A stretch of 64,000 nucleotides of DNA from Halomonas sp. Y3 (lineage in GTDB: Bacteria; Pseudomonadota; Gammaproteobacteria; Pseudomonadales; Halomonadaceae). Positions 9,225 to 18,924 of this stretch are shown one piece after another. A program made the position numbers and the translations under genes. The notes below the pieces were generated by a model. The model ran no database searches. It was given only the letters and a program-made list of their open reading frames with translations, and had not been told where the DNA came from. Positions within the stretch are counted from its first letter, which is position 1. The number at the start of each line of letters is the position of its first letter. The DNA is taken from the NCBI RefSeq assembly GCF_024137965.1, contig NZ_CP099975.1:930001-994000 (forward strand), written 5' to 3'.

Positions 9225-9589
9225 CAGCTCGCCTCCGGGCGCTGTCCACGCTCGATCTGCACCCCCACCGCGGCGGCGGCGGCCACTGCGCCGGGTTTGC
9301 GCACGGCAAGGCGCAGCCAGGGAATGCCGAGCTCCTGGCGCAGGGTCTCGGCCAGCCGCTCGGCGAAGGTCTCCACCAGGGCGAAGTCGTGCTCAGCGGC
9401 GAAGTCCTGGATACGCTCGCTGATGGCGGCGTAGTCCAGGGTCAGGGCGATATCGTCGTCGGCCGCCGCCGGCCGGATATCGGTGGCCAGCGCCAGGTCG
9501 AGCACCAGGCGCTGGGTGATGGTGCGCTCCCAGTCGTAGACGCCGATCACGGTGTCGACGCCGAGGGACTCGATCAGCACGAGATCCAT
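9224..9589 (-). CDS. folB: Dihydroneopterin aldolase FolB
   Basis: Converts 7,8-dihydroneopterin to 6-hydroxymethyl-dihydropterin and glycolaldehyde, the step before FolK. The 121-residue protein begins MDLVLIESLGVDTVIGVYDWER and carries the family segments LDYAAISERIQDFAAE and LVETFAERLAE with the conserved active-site Lys in VRKPGAV near residue 103. It overlaps folK by one base and diverges from plsY. Confidence 0.94.
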   Translation of the reverse strand: MDLVLIESLGVDTVIGVYDWERTITQRLVLDLALATDIRPAAADDDIALTLDYAAISERIQDFAAEHDFALVETFAERLAETLRQELGIPWLRLAVRKPGAVAAAAAVGVQIERGQRPEAS

Positions 9590-9749
9590 GGTGAGGGTTC
9601 CACGCTAGAGAGAGTGAGGCCGGGTGGGAATGGTCCGGCAGGCGTGGCCGGATTGTACGCGAGGCGGCCTTCGGGGAACACCGCCGGCGCTGGGCGCGCC
9701 GGGGTTCGCCTGGCAGAATGGCAGCTGTTCGAGTCTCGGGAGGTCCGCC

Positions 9750-10352
9750 ATGGAGGCGCCACTTGTCCTGCCTCTGCCGGCCCTGCTGCCGCCGCTGGTG
9801 GCGCTGGGCTATCTCAGCGGCAGCTGGCTGGGCGCGCTGAGCGTCTGCCGCCTGGCCGGCGTGGAGGATCCGCGCCTGGCGGGCTCCTTCAATCCCGGTT
9901 TCTCCAACGTGCTCAGGGTGCATGGCCCCCGGCTGGCCCTGGCCACCCTGCTGGTGGATGCCGCCAAGGGCGTGCCGGTGCTGCTGCTGGCGATCCTGCT
10001 GGGGCTGCCTCCCTGGGCCCAGGGCGTGGTGGGTCTGGCGGTGCTGCTGGGCCACAGCTATCCGCTCTGGCACCGCTTTCGGGGCGGCAAGGCGGTGGCC
10101 AGCGCCTTCGGGGTGATGCTGGTGCTGACGCCGGGGGTAGCCCAGGTGTGCGCCGCCCTCTGGGCGCTGCTCGCCTGGCGGGTGCGCACCGCGGCGGTGG
10201 CGTCGCTGGTCAGCGCCGCTGCCGCGCCCCTGACCAGCCTGTGGCTGGCGCCTGACTATGTGGTCGTGGTGATCGCCTTTACCCTGCTGGTGCTGCTGCG
10301 CCACCTGCTCAATATCCAGCGCCTGGGGCGCGGCGATGAGCCGGGGCTCTAG
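9750..10352 (+). CDS. plsY: Glycerol-3-phosphate acyltransferase PlsY
   Basis: Polytopic inner-membrane enzyme that acylates glycerol-3-phosphate from acyl-phosphate, the first step of phospholipid synthesis. The 200-residue protein has about five hydrophobic segments and the three PlsY loops: GSFNPGFSNVLRVHG near residue 49, GHSYPLWHRFRGGKAVAS near 101, and RHLLNIQRLGRG near the C-terminus. The first loop deviates from the common GSGNIGATN form (Phe-rich here). The ATG follows GGGAGG at 9738. The stop lies just before a long palindrome. Confidence 0.92.
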   Translation: MEAPLVLPLPALLPPLVALGYLSGSWLGALSVCRLAGVEDPRLAGSFNPGFSNVLRVHGPRLALATLLVDAAKGVPVLLLAILLGLPPWAQGVVGLAVLLGHSYPLWHRFRGGKAVASAFGVMLVLTPGVAQVCAALWALLAWRVRTAAVASLVSAAAAPLTSLWLAPDYVVVVIAFTLLVLLRHLLNIQRLGRGDEPGL

Positions 10353-10391
10353 CCGGGCAAGGTACTCGCCAGCCGGGTAACGAGACTCGCG
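10351..10391 (+). repeat. Two near-identical ~20-bp tandem units after plsY
   Basis: AGCCGGGCAAGGTACTCGC (from 10351) and AGCCGGGTAACGAGACTCGC (from 10371) differ at a few positions. The second copy forms the left arm of the large palindrome that follows. Confidence 0.55.
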
Positions 10392-10554
10392 ATCCCGGGA
10401 ACGAAACCCTGCCACTTCGCTTGCCGCTTGCACGTCGGGGCACAACATAATCCCTCACGGGTGCCCCTCACTCGACATCCCTGTCGATTGACGTGCGCGG
10501 CGGCGCTCGTTGCCAGCGTTCCCGGGTATATATCGCGTCGCTTCGTTACCCGGC
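10372..10554. repeat. ~183-bp imperfect palindrome between plsY and tsaD
   Basis: The ends are exact inverted copies: GCCGGGTAACGA (10372-10383) against its complement at 10543-10554. CCCGGGAACG (10394-10403) is mirrored at 10517-10526, and GCACGTC (10430-10436) at 10490-10496. The middle carries smaller stems: GGGGCAC/GTGCCCC (10437-10443 with 10461-10467) and TCGACA-tccc-TGTCGA (10472-10487). The whole could fold as one long hairpin. There is no T-run typical of an intrinsic terminator. A REPIN or MITE-like non-coding element is possible; identity is not established. Confidence 0.7.
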
Positions 10555-10581
10555 CTTCCGCCTTGCCGCCCTCAGTGCCGT

Positions 10582-11619
10582 TCAGCTTCCGGCAGGAGCC
10601 TCCAGGGTATCCATCGGCCAGCGCGGTACCGCCTTCATCACGCCCTGCTCGTCGCGCTCGCCCGCCAGCAGCCGCTGGGCACCCACATAAGCGATCATGG
10701 CGCCGTTGTCGGTGCAGAAGCGGCCCCTGGGGTAGTAGGACCGGGCGCGGCGCTTCTCGCACTCGTGCTCCAGTCGCTCGCGCAGGCGCGCGTTGGCGCT
10801 GACCCCGCCGGCCATCACCAGGCGCTTGAGCCCGGTCTGGTCCAGGGCGCGGCGGCACTTGATCACCAGGGTATCCACCACCGCTTCCTCGAAGGCGCGG
10901 GCCACGTCGGCGCGGGCCTGGTTGTCGAGCCCGCCTGACGCCTCGAGCTGGCGGATGGCGGTGAGGGTGTGGGTCTTGAGGCCCGAAAAGCTGAAGTCGA
11001 GCCCCGGGCGGTCGGTCATCGGCCGCGGGAAGCGGAAGCGTCCGGGGTCGCCCTGCTCGGCCAGTCGCGCTACCTGGGGGCCGCCCGGGTAGTCCAGGCC
11101 GAGCATCTTGGCCGCCTTGTCGAAGGCCTCGCCGGCGGCGTCATCCACGGATTCGCCGAGCAGCGTATAGCGCCCCAGGCCGCGTACCTCCACCAGCTGG
11201 GTGTGGCCGCCCGAGACCAGCAGCGCCACGAAGGGGAACTCGGGGCGCTCATCCTCCAGCATGGGCGCCAGCAGGTGGCCCTCCATGTGATGAACGCCGA
11301 GCACCGGGATGCCCAGCGCCCGGGCCATGCCGTGGGCGGTGGCAGCGCCTACCATCAGAGCGCCCACCAGGCCGGGCCCCGCGGTGTAGGCGATGGCGTC
11401 CAGCTCGCTGCGGGAGAGGCCCGCCTCGTCGAGCACCTGCTGGATCAACGGCAGCAGGCGGCGGGTGTGATCACGGGAGGCCAGCTCCGGTACCACGCCG
11501 CCATATTCGGCGTGCATGGCGACCTGGCTGTAGAGCGCATCGGCCACGAGGCCGTGCTCGGTGTCGAAGAGGGCGACGCCGGTCTCGTCGCAGGAGGTCT
11601 CGATGCCCAGTACGCGCAT
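10582..11619 (-). CDS. tsaD: tRNA N6-threonylcarbamoyladenosine transferase TsaD
   Basis: Catalytic subunit that, with TsaB and TsaE, transfers threonylcarbamoyl to A37 of ANN-decoding tRNAs. The ATG at 11619 gives [19 protein letters not shown], the canonical start; the open frame extends 68 codons further upstream but that part is not family sequence. Motifs: metal-binding HMEGHLLAP near residue 111, [15 protein letters not shown] near 134, and [16 protein letters not shown] near 270. The 345-residue length is normal. It diverges from rpsU, as in enterics. Confidence 0.95.
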   Translation of the reverse strand: MRVLGIETSCDETGVALFDTEHGLVADALYSQVAMHAEYGGVVPELASRDHTRRLLPLIQQVLDEAGLSRSELDAIAYTAGPGLVGALMVGAATAHGMARALGIPVLGVHHMEGHLLAPMLEDERPEFPFVALLVSGGHTQLVEVRGLGRYTLLGESVDDAAGEAFDKAAKMLGLDYPGGPQVARLAEQGDPGRFRFPRPMTDRPGLDFSFSGLKTHTLTAIRQLEASGGLDNQARADVARAFEEAVVDTLVIKCRRALDQTGLKRLVMAGGVSANARLRERLEHECEKRRARSYYPRGRFCTDNGAMIAYVGAQRLLAGERDEQGVMKAVPRWPMDTLEAPAGS

Positions 11620-11680
11620 GGTGTTGGCTCGGTTGTGCGGAACAGGCCGGCATTCTACGCGGTTTGAAGGGGGAAAGCAT

Positions 11681-11709
11681 TTGCAAAGGCTGGGGCTGGC
11701 GACTAGACT
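11681..11709 (+). promoter_or_regulatory. Sigma-70-type promoter of the rpsU-dnaG-rpoD operon
   Basis: TTGCAA (11681-11686) and TAGACT (11704-11709) are separated by exactly 17 bases. The predicted start near 11716 gives a leader of about 160 bases that opens with a perfect hairpin, CTGGGT-cgtgc-ACCCAG (11726-11742). Confidence 0.6.
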
Positions 11710-11879
11710 ACCGTGCGCTGCAAGACTGGGTCGTGCACCCAGGTGGCGACTCCCCGCGACCGACACGCTGCCCTCCGGCTCGCTTACGCGCTCCGGAACC
11801 GTTGCTGTCGCGATCACTGCCACCCACAGGGGTGTGCGTACTAACCGAACTCTAGTTACCTAAGGTAGGTGAGTGCTTA

Positions 11880-12095
11880 ATGCCTTCTGTTAAAGTACGT
11901 GATAACGAGCCGTTTGACGTCGCACTGCGTCGTTTCAAGCGTTCCTGCGAAAAAGCCGGTGTTCTCTCCGAAGTGCGTCGTCGCGAGTACTACGAGAAGC
12001 CGACCGCAGAGCGCAAGCGCAAGTCGGCGGCCGCCGTCAAGCGTCACGCCAAGAAGCTCCAGCGTGAGCGCAAGCGCTTCGAACGGCTCTACTGA
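11880..12095 (+). CDS. rpsU: 30S ribosomal protein S21
   Basis: Small, very basic 30S subunit protein needed for translation initiation on natural mRNAs. The 71-residue sequence [20 protein letters not shown]...KRFERLY is end-to-end S21. The upstream sequence AAGGTAGGTGAG supplies a ribosome-binding site. It is the first gene of the macromolecular synthesis operon; a terminator-like hairpin before dnaG probably sets the higher rpsU level. Confidence 0.98.
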   Translation: MPSVKVRDNEPFDVALRRFKRSCEKAGVLSEVRRREYYEKPTAERKRKSAAAVKRHAKKLQRERKRFERLY

Positions 12096-12148
12096 TCCGT
12101 ACTGGAGGCAGCCAGGGCCCCGGGCCCGGGCGGTCTCAGGAGGACGCC

Positions 12149-12180
12149 AAGCGGCCGCCATCCGGTGGCCGCTTGTTTTT
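12149..12180 (+). terminator. Rho-independent terminator/attenuator between rpsU and dnaG
   Basis: An AAGCGGCC...GGCCGCTT stem is followed by GTTTTTT. In E. coli a terminator at the same place lowers dnaG transcription relative to rpsU. Confidence 0.85.
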
Positions 12181-12253
12181 TCCGGGGCGTTGGCCCACTG
12201 GTGCCGGCGACCCGCCGCGATCGCATCGCCAGTCGTCGAGGTGATCCGACCCC

Positions 12254-14101
12254 ATGGCAGGACAGATTCCCCAGCGCTTTATCGATGACCTGCTGGCCCG
12301 CGTCGACGTGGTCGAGGTGGTGGGCGAGCGCGTCAAGCTCAAGAAGGCGGGCCGCAACTACTCCGGGCTCTGCCCCTTTCATCAGGAGAAGACGCCGTCG
12401 TTTACCGTCAGCGCCGACAAGCAGTTCTACCACTGCTTCGGCTGCGGTGCCCACGGTAACGCCCTGCGCTTCCTGATGGAGTATGACAAGCTGCGCTTCC
12501 CCGAGGCGGTGGAGCAGCTCGCCGGCCGGCTGGGGCTGGAGGTGCCTCGCGAGGGCGCCGACGATCCCCGGGCCCAGGCCCGTGAGCGCAAGCGCAAGGA
12601 GGGGGTCAACCTGCTGGAGCTCTCGGCGAGCTTCTTTCGCGAGCGGCTGAAGATGCCGGAAGGCCAGGGGGCTCGGGAATACCTCGAGCGCCGCGGGCTC
12701 TCGCCGGAGGTACAGCAGACCTTCGGGGTCGGCTATGCGCCGAACGGCTGGGAGGCCCTCAAGCGACACCTCTCCGAACGCGGCGTCGGTGAGGCGGTGC
12801 AGGTGGAGTATGGCCTGCTGGTGCACCGGGAGGAGAGCGGGCGCACCTACGACCGCTTCCGGGATCGGGTGATGTTTCCGATCCGCGATATCAAGGGGCG
12901 CACCATCGGCTTCGGCGGCCGGGTGCTGGGCGATGCCAAGCCCAAGTATCTCAACTCGCCCGAGACGCCGGTGTTTCACAAGGGGCGTGAGCTCTACGGG
13001 CTCTACGAGGCGCGCCAGGCCGACCACCGTCTGGAGCGGGTGGTGATCGTCGAGGGCTACATGGACGTGGTGGCCCTGGCTCAGTTCGGCATCCGCAACG
13101 CCGTGGCGACCCTGGGCACCTCCACCAGCGAGGAGCACCTGACCCGGCTGTTTCGCATGGTGAGCGAAGTGGTGTTCTGCTTCGACGGTGACCGCGCCGG
13201 CCGCCAGGCGGCGGCTCGGGCCCTGGAGACGGTGCTGCCGCTGATGATCGACGGACGCCAGGCGCGCTTCCTGTTCCTGCCCGAGGGGGAGGACCCGGAT
13301 ACCCTGGTGCGCCAGGAGGGGGCCGAGGCCTTCCAGGATCGCATCACCTGCGCCAGCCCGCTGTCGGAGTTTCTCTTCGACCAGGCGGCGGCGGGGCGCG
13401 ACCTGGCCAGGATCGAGGATCGCGAACGCTACGCCAGTCAGGTGCTGGCGGCGCTGGCGAGGCTGCCGGAGGGGGTGCTGAAGTCGCTGATGCTCAGCGA
13501 GCTCTCGCGGCGTACCGGGGTCGAGGCGTCGAGCTTTGCCACCCTGCTGGCTCGCTCCCGTCAGGCGGCTCCCGAGCCGGCTGCGGGGCCGGGGGAATCG
13601 GCGCCGATGGGGGAGGCGGCGGGCGAGATGCCGGAGGCGCCGCCGCTCGGCGAGCGTGCGCCGCCGGCACGCCGCAGCGGCTCCCTGAGCCTGGCGGCTC
13701 GGGCGCTGCAGCTGCTGGTGCATGAGCCCGAGCTGGTGGCCCAGCTGCCGAAGGCAGACGACTGGTGCCCGGAGGAGGATCCCGACGGGCGCCTGTGTCG
13801 CGAGGTGATCCGCCTGCTGCGTGCCGGGCGCTACCGCAGCGCCCAGGTGCTGCTGGCGCACTTCCACGGCACGCCGGAGGGAGAGCGGCTGGCGGCGCTG
13901 GCGCGGCGCGAGCTGCTGATCCCGAGGCCGGCGCGGGGCGCCGAACTGGAGGGGCTGGTGTCGCACTTTCTTCGGCACCGGGAGCGGCGCTCGCCTCAGG
14001 AAGAGATCGATACGCTGCTGGCCAGGGAGAAGGCGGGGGAGCGGCTCTCCAGGGAGGAGAAGCAGCGCCTGATGGTGCTGCTGACCGAACTGCATCGCTG
14101 A
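12254..14101 (+). CDS. dnaG: DNA primase DnaG
   Basis: Synthesises RNA primers at the replication fork and docks on DnaB helicase. The 615-residue protein has the N-terminal CHC2 zinc-binding domain (CPFHQEKTPSF near residue 39, then HCFGCG near 60). The TOPRIM catalytic domain follows with the acidic motif VEGYMDVVAL near 264 and CFDGDRAGR near 308. A variable Ala/Pro/Glu-rich linker at about 430-470 precedes the DnaB-binding C-terminal domain. It lies between rpsU and rpoD in the canonical operon. Confidence 0.97.
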   Translation: MAGQIPQRFIDDLLARVDVVEVVGERVKLKKAGRNYSGLCPFHQEKTPSFTVSADKQFYHCFGCGAHGNALRFLMEYDKLRFPEAVEQLAGRLGLEVPREGADDPRAQARERKRKEGVNLLELSASFFRERLKMPEGQGAREYLERRGLSPEVQQTFGVGYAPNGWEALKRHLSERGVGEAVQVEYGLLVHREESGRTYDRFRDRVMFPIRDIKGRTIGFGGRVLGDAKPKYLNSPETPVFHKGRELYGLYEARQADHRLERVVIVEGYMDVVALAQFGIRNAVATLGTSTSEEHLTRLFRMVSEVVFCFDGDRAGRQAAARALETVLPLMIDGRQARFLFLPEGEDPDTLVRQEGAEAFQDRITCASPLSEFLFDQAAAGRDLARIEDRERYASQVLAALARLPEGVLKSLMLSELSRRTGVEASSFATLLARSRQAAPEPAAGPGESAPMGEAAGEMPEAPPLGERAPPARRSGSLSLAARALQLLVHEPELVAQLPKADDWCPEEDPDGRLCREVIRLLRAGRYRSAQVLLAHFHGTPEGERLAALARRELLIPRPARGAELEGLVSHFLRHRERRSPQEEIDTLLAREKAGERLSREEKQRLMVLLTELHR

Positions 14102-14355
14102 CCGTAAGGTCAATAGGGCATTCGCCTGCTTTCTAACGATTAGCTGGCGCCAGGGTTGATTTTTCTCCTACCATCCCCACATAGGAGAGGGCGCTTGGCA
14201 CCGGCGTAACCAGACAACTTAACACACCTGAATGACCGCGCAAATAGATCGAACTGGCAGGAAGGTGCTTTCTGCCGCTATACTGTTCGGCTTCACGACT
14301 TTTCTCCACCCAGCGCTTCAGGTGCTTCATTCTTCTTCGTCGAGATAGGGTTTCT
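14102..14355 (+). promoter_or_regulatory. dnaG-rpoD spacer with candidate internal promoter
   Basis: The 254-base spacer contains the self-complementary CTGGCGCCAG, an inverted repeat CTCCTA (14165-14170)/TAGGAG (14182-14187), and a TATACT (14279-14284) that could be a -10 element for rpoD. No good -35 is seen. Internal rpoD promoters are known in E. coli, but this one is only a candidate. Confidence 0.35.
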
Positions 14356-16206
<1,851 letters not shown>

Positions 16207-16246
16207 CGTCAGGGAGCAGGCTCGGGTCGAATGCCCCGCCGTAACG

Positions 16247-16281
16247 AAGAAGCCCCGCAGGCAGTGCCTGCGGGGCTTCTT
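16247..16281. terminator. Bidirectional intrinsic terminator after rpoD
   Basis: A long GC-rich stem, AAGAAGCCCCGCAGGC paired with GCCTGCGGGGCTTCTT around a 3-base loop, sits between rpoD and the convergent gene at 16301-16990. It could stop transcription from both sides. Confidence 0.85.
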
Positions 16282-16300
16282 GCTTTCCGGGACGTCCGGA

Positions 16301-16990
16301 TCAGCCTTTGCGACGGGCCAGGGCCCAGCGCCGGGCGAGCAGGGTCAGCTCGATGACCGCGATCAGGATCAGCGCATAGCCGAGCAGCTCCACCACCTCT
16401 TCGGCGGCGTCCTTGAAGGTGCGCACATAGTGCTCCTCCATGACCGCCATCCAGAAGTCCTGGCGGCCGTAGAGGCGCGAGAAGACGTAGGTAGTGAGCA
16501 CCCCTGCGGCAAAGAGGCCGAAGGAGAAGCTGTTGGCGTAGCTGGCGAACTCCTCGACGAAGCGCTTGCGCTCGCGGATCACCCAGAAGAGGATCGGCAC
16601 TATCACCAGGGCCACCAGCACCTTCCAGGTATGGTAGGCCACCCGAGTATCCAGGAAGTAGTCCTGCTCCCGGATAAAGGAGCTGAAGGTGAAAGCGAAC
16701 ATCAGCAGGGTGACAGTGGGCAGCACCTTCAGCACCTGGCGGGTATAGAGCAGCAGCAGCGACGCCGTGAGCAGCACCGCGCTCTGGGCGAGCTCGGTGA
16801 AGCCGTACTCCGAGAAGCGCACCTCGGGGAAGTGCAGCGCCTCGATATAGGCGCCCTGGGCAAGCCCTGCGACCAGCAGGATATAGAGGGTGGCGCGCAG
16901 GCAGGTAGCGGTGAAGCCGATCGGCCAGGGCTGGCCGGGAGAGAGGGGCTGAGACATGGCGTGTAGGGACTTCCGGGTCGAGACATTCAT
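16301..16990 (-). CDS. Uncharacterised multi-pass membrane protein
   Basis: I do not recognise a named family. The 229-residue product has about five to six hydrophobic segments, for example ATLYILLVAGLAQGAYIEAL, SAVLLTASLLLLY, VLVALVIVPILFWVI and a C-terminal ALILIAVIELTLLA. Between the second and fourth it has the charged loop REQDYFLDTRVAYHTW, and REQ/DYF might be functional. A second possible start is the ATG at 16957 (MSQPLSPGQPWP); neither has a clear ribosome-binding site. It is transcribed alone, convergent with rpoD and divergent from the liv-type operon. Confidence 0.6.
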   Translation of the reverse strand: MNVSTRKSLHAMSQPLSPGQPWPIGFTATCLRATLYILLVAGLAQGAYIEALHFPEVRFSEYGFTELAQSAVLLTASLLLLYTRQVLKVLPTVTLLMFAFTFSSFIREQDYFLDTRVAYHTWKVLVALVIVPILFWVIRERKRFVEEFASYANSFSFGLFAAGVLTTYVFSRLYGRQDFWMAVMEEHYVRTFKDAAEEVVELLGYALILIAVIELTLLARRWALARRKG

Positions 16991-17306
16991 GATTGCATGT
17001 ATTCTACTACCTAGGTCTCATGCTGCCCATGGATGGGTAAACTTCTTTCTTTTCAAGGCTCTGTATCAGCTGGACGGTTTGTTTTCAAGCTATTGAAAAG
17101 CCTGGAGCTACGCCATTGGTCGAGTCATGCCCAACAGGCTATTGCCGTGACGTCTCGACTCCTCTAGCTTACGTTAACGTAAAGTGCCGAACGCGAAGAC
17201 GCATCGGCCAGTCCGCTGCCGAGATGGCCATAACAACGACAACGGCGCACAACAACGACAACAGCAATAACGGCGGATCGCTTCTGCGATCCAGAGAGGA
17301 CGTCAC
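16991..17306 (+). promoter_or_regulatory. Regulatory gap upstream of the branched-chain-type ABC operon
   Basis: The 316-base gap has no gene. It contains an inverted repeat TTTTCAA-gcta-TTGAAAA (17082-17099) and a perfect 14-bp palindrome TTACGTTAACGTAA (17169-17182), both candidate operators. A C/A-rich unstructured leader contains AAC/AGC/AAT triplets (17251-17271). A small hairpin GGATCGC-ttct-GCGATCC (17275-17292) abuts the ribosome-binding site AGAGAGGA. Confidence 0.5.
17169..17182. promoter_or_regulatory. Palindromic candidate operator
   Basis: TTACGTTAACGTAA is a perfect palindrome 125 bases before the first gene of the ABC operon. Its ACGT-containing, A/T-flanked form resembles sites of MerR- or TetR-type regulators of branched-chain amino acid and fatty acid catabolism. 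That resemblance is from memory and not tested. Confidence 0.45.
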
Positions 17307-18080
17307 ATGACCCAGGAGTTCATACTGGAAACTCGCGGGTTGACCAAGGAGTTTCGCGGCTTCACCGCCGTGGACGATGTCAACCTGCAGATCCGGGAGG
17401 GGCATATCCATGCCCTGATCGGCCCCAACGGGGCCGGCAAGACCACGGTCTTCAACCTGCTCACCAAGTTCCTGCCGCCCACCCGCGGCGAGATCCTCTA
17501 CCGCGGCAAGCCGATCACCGGCATGAAGGCCAACGAGATCGCCCGGCTGGGCCTGGTGCGCTCCTTCCAGATCTCCGCGGTGTTCGGCCACATGACCGCC
17601 ATGGAGAACGTGCGCGTGGCGCTGCAGCGTCCCATGGGCACCTCCTTCCACTTCTGGAAGTCCGAGCGCACCCTCGACCACCTCAACGACCGCGCCATCG
17701 AGCTGCTCGAGGAGGTGGGGCTGCGCGACTATGCCGACGTGCTCACCGTGGAGATGCCCTACGGCCGCAAGCGCGCCCTGGAAGTGGCCACCACCCTGGC
17801 CATGGACCCGACCATGATGCTGCTCGACGAGCCGACCCAGGGCATGGGCGCCGAGGACGTCGATCGCATCGTCGAGCTGATCCGCCGCGTGGCCCGCGGG
17901 CGCACCGTGCTGATGGTGGAGCACAACCTCAGCGTGGTGAGCCGGCTGTGCGACCGCATCACCGTGCTGGCCCGCGGCGCGGTGCTGGCCGAGGGCGACT
18001 ACGCCACCGTCTCCGCCGACCCGCGGGTCAAGGAGGCCTACATGGGCAGCGAAGCGGCGGAAGAGGAGGCCACGGCATGA
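17307..18080 (+). CDS. Branched-chain amino acid-type ABC transporter ATPase (LivG-like)
   Basis: Cytosolic ATPase of a HAAT-type importer. The 257-residue protein has Walker A GPNGAGKTT near residue 40, Walker B MMLLDEPTQGMG near 171 and an H-loop in MVEHNLSVV near 204. The signature region reads MPYGRKRALEVATTLA, a known deviation from LSGGQ in part of this family. It overlaps the next ATPase gene by ATGA. Five genes run G-F-K-H-M in the same direction. The substrate is not readable from the sequence; amino acids, amides or urea are all possible for this family. Confidence 0.88.
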   Translation: MTQEFILETRGLTKEFRGFTAVDDVNLQIREGHIHALIGPNGAGKTTVFNLLTKFLPPTRGEILYRGKPITGMKANEIARLGLVRSFQISAVFGHMTAMENVRVALQRPMGTSFHFWKSERTLDHLNDRAIELLEEVGLRDYADVLTVEMPYGRKRALEVATTLAMDPTMMLLDEPTQGMGAEDVDRIVELIRRVARGRTVLMVEHNLSVVSRLCDRITVLARGAVLAEGDYATVSADPRVKEAYMGSEAAEEEATA

Positions 18081-18835
18081 ATCAGGCAGCCCAAGCGGTG
18101 CAGGACCCGGCGCTCCAGTACCAGGACAACGATGGCGCCGAGATGCTCCGGGTCAGCGACCTGCACGCCTTCTACGGCGAGTCCCATATCCTCCACGGCG
18201 TCGATTTCAATGTGAAGCGTGGCGAGCTGGTGACCCTGCTCGGGCGCAACGGCGCCGGGCGCAGCACCACCCTCAAGTCGATCATGAACATGGTCGGCCG
18301 GCGCACCGGCTCGATCATGATCAACGGCAACGAGACCCTGGGCATGAAGGCCCACCGCATCCCGCGGTTGGGCATTGGCTACTGCCCCGAGGAGCGCGGC
18401 ATCTTCGCCAGCCTCGACGTCGAGGAGAACCTGCTGCTGCCGCCCACGGTGCGCTCCGGCGGAATGTCGATCGACGAGATCTACGAGATGTTCCCCAATC
18501 TCTACGAGCGGCGGCGCAGTCAGGGCACCCGGCTCTCCGGGGGCGAGCAGCAGATGCTGGCCATGGCGCGGATCCTGCGCACCGGGGCGCGGCTGCTGCT
18601 GCTCGACGAGATCACCGAGGGGCTGGCGCCGGTCATCGTCCAGAAGCTGGGCGAGGTGCTGGTCAAGCTCAAGGAGCGCGGCATGACCATCGTGCTGGTG
18701 GAGCAGAACTTCCGCTTTGCCGCCCCCTTGGCCGACCGCCACTTCGTGATGGATCACGGGATGATCGTCGAGGAGATCTCGGCGGCGGAGCTGCCGAGCC
18801 GGCGCGAGCACCTGCATACCCTGCTGGGCGTATGA
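18077..18835 (+). CDS. Branched-chain amino acid-type ABC transporter ATPase (LivF-like), Walker A Lys to Arg
   Basis: Second ATPase of the importer, 252 residues. The signature RLSGGEQQMLAMARIL and Walker B RLLLLDEITEGLAP are intact, and the H-loop position is occupied by LVEQNFRFA as is usual in LivF. Walker A reads LLGRNGAGRSTT near residue 59, with Arg where the nucleotide-binding Lys is expected. The start chosen is the ATG overlapping the upstream stop. The Arg may be a subfamily trait or may mean that the LivG-like partner does most hydrolysis. Confidence 0.88.
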   Translation: MNQAAQAVQDPALQYQDNDGAEMLRVSDLHAFYGESHILHGVDFNVKRGELVTLLGRNGAGRSTTLKSIMNMVGRRTGSIMINGNETLGMKAHRIPRLGIGYCPEERGIFASLDVEENLLLPPTVRSGGMSIDEIYEMFPNLYERRRSQGTRLSGGEQQMLAMARILRTGARLLLLDEITEGLAPVIVQKLGEVLVKLKERGMTIVLVEQNFRFAAPLADRHFVMDHGMIVEEISAAELPSRREHLHTLLGV

Positions 18836-18883
18836 GCCGCCGCTGCTCCTCGCCGCGGCAACAACGAATGCAACAACTGTCGT

Positions 18884-18898
18884 AACAACAACAAGAGC
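18884..18898 (+). promoter_or_regulatory. A-rich ARN-repeat leader motif (possible Hfq site)
   Basis: AACAACAACAAGAGC is five consecutive A-R-N triplets, the form recognised by the distal face of Hfq, and contains the AACAACAA form of the Pseudomonas catabolite-repression motif. It ends 26 bases before the binding-protein start codon. Function is inferred only. Confidence 0.4.
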
Positions 18899-18924
18899 CC
18901 CGCCTCGGGGCAGAGGAGAATCAC

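Noticed and set aside
11620..11823. 68-codon upstream extension of tsaD
   Set aside because: It overlaps the rpsU promoter and lacks similarity to the family; [12 protein letters not shown] is the canonical TsaD start.
14143..14152. CTGGCGCCAG after dnaG as a terminator
   Set aside because: It is self-complementary without loop space and is not directly followed by a T-run; dnaG and rpoD are normally co-transcribed.
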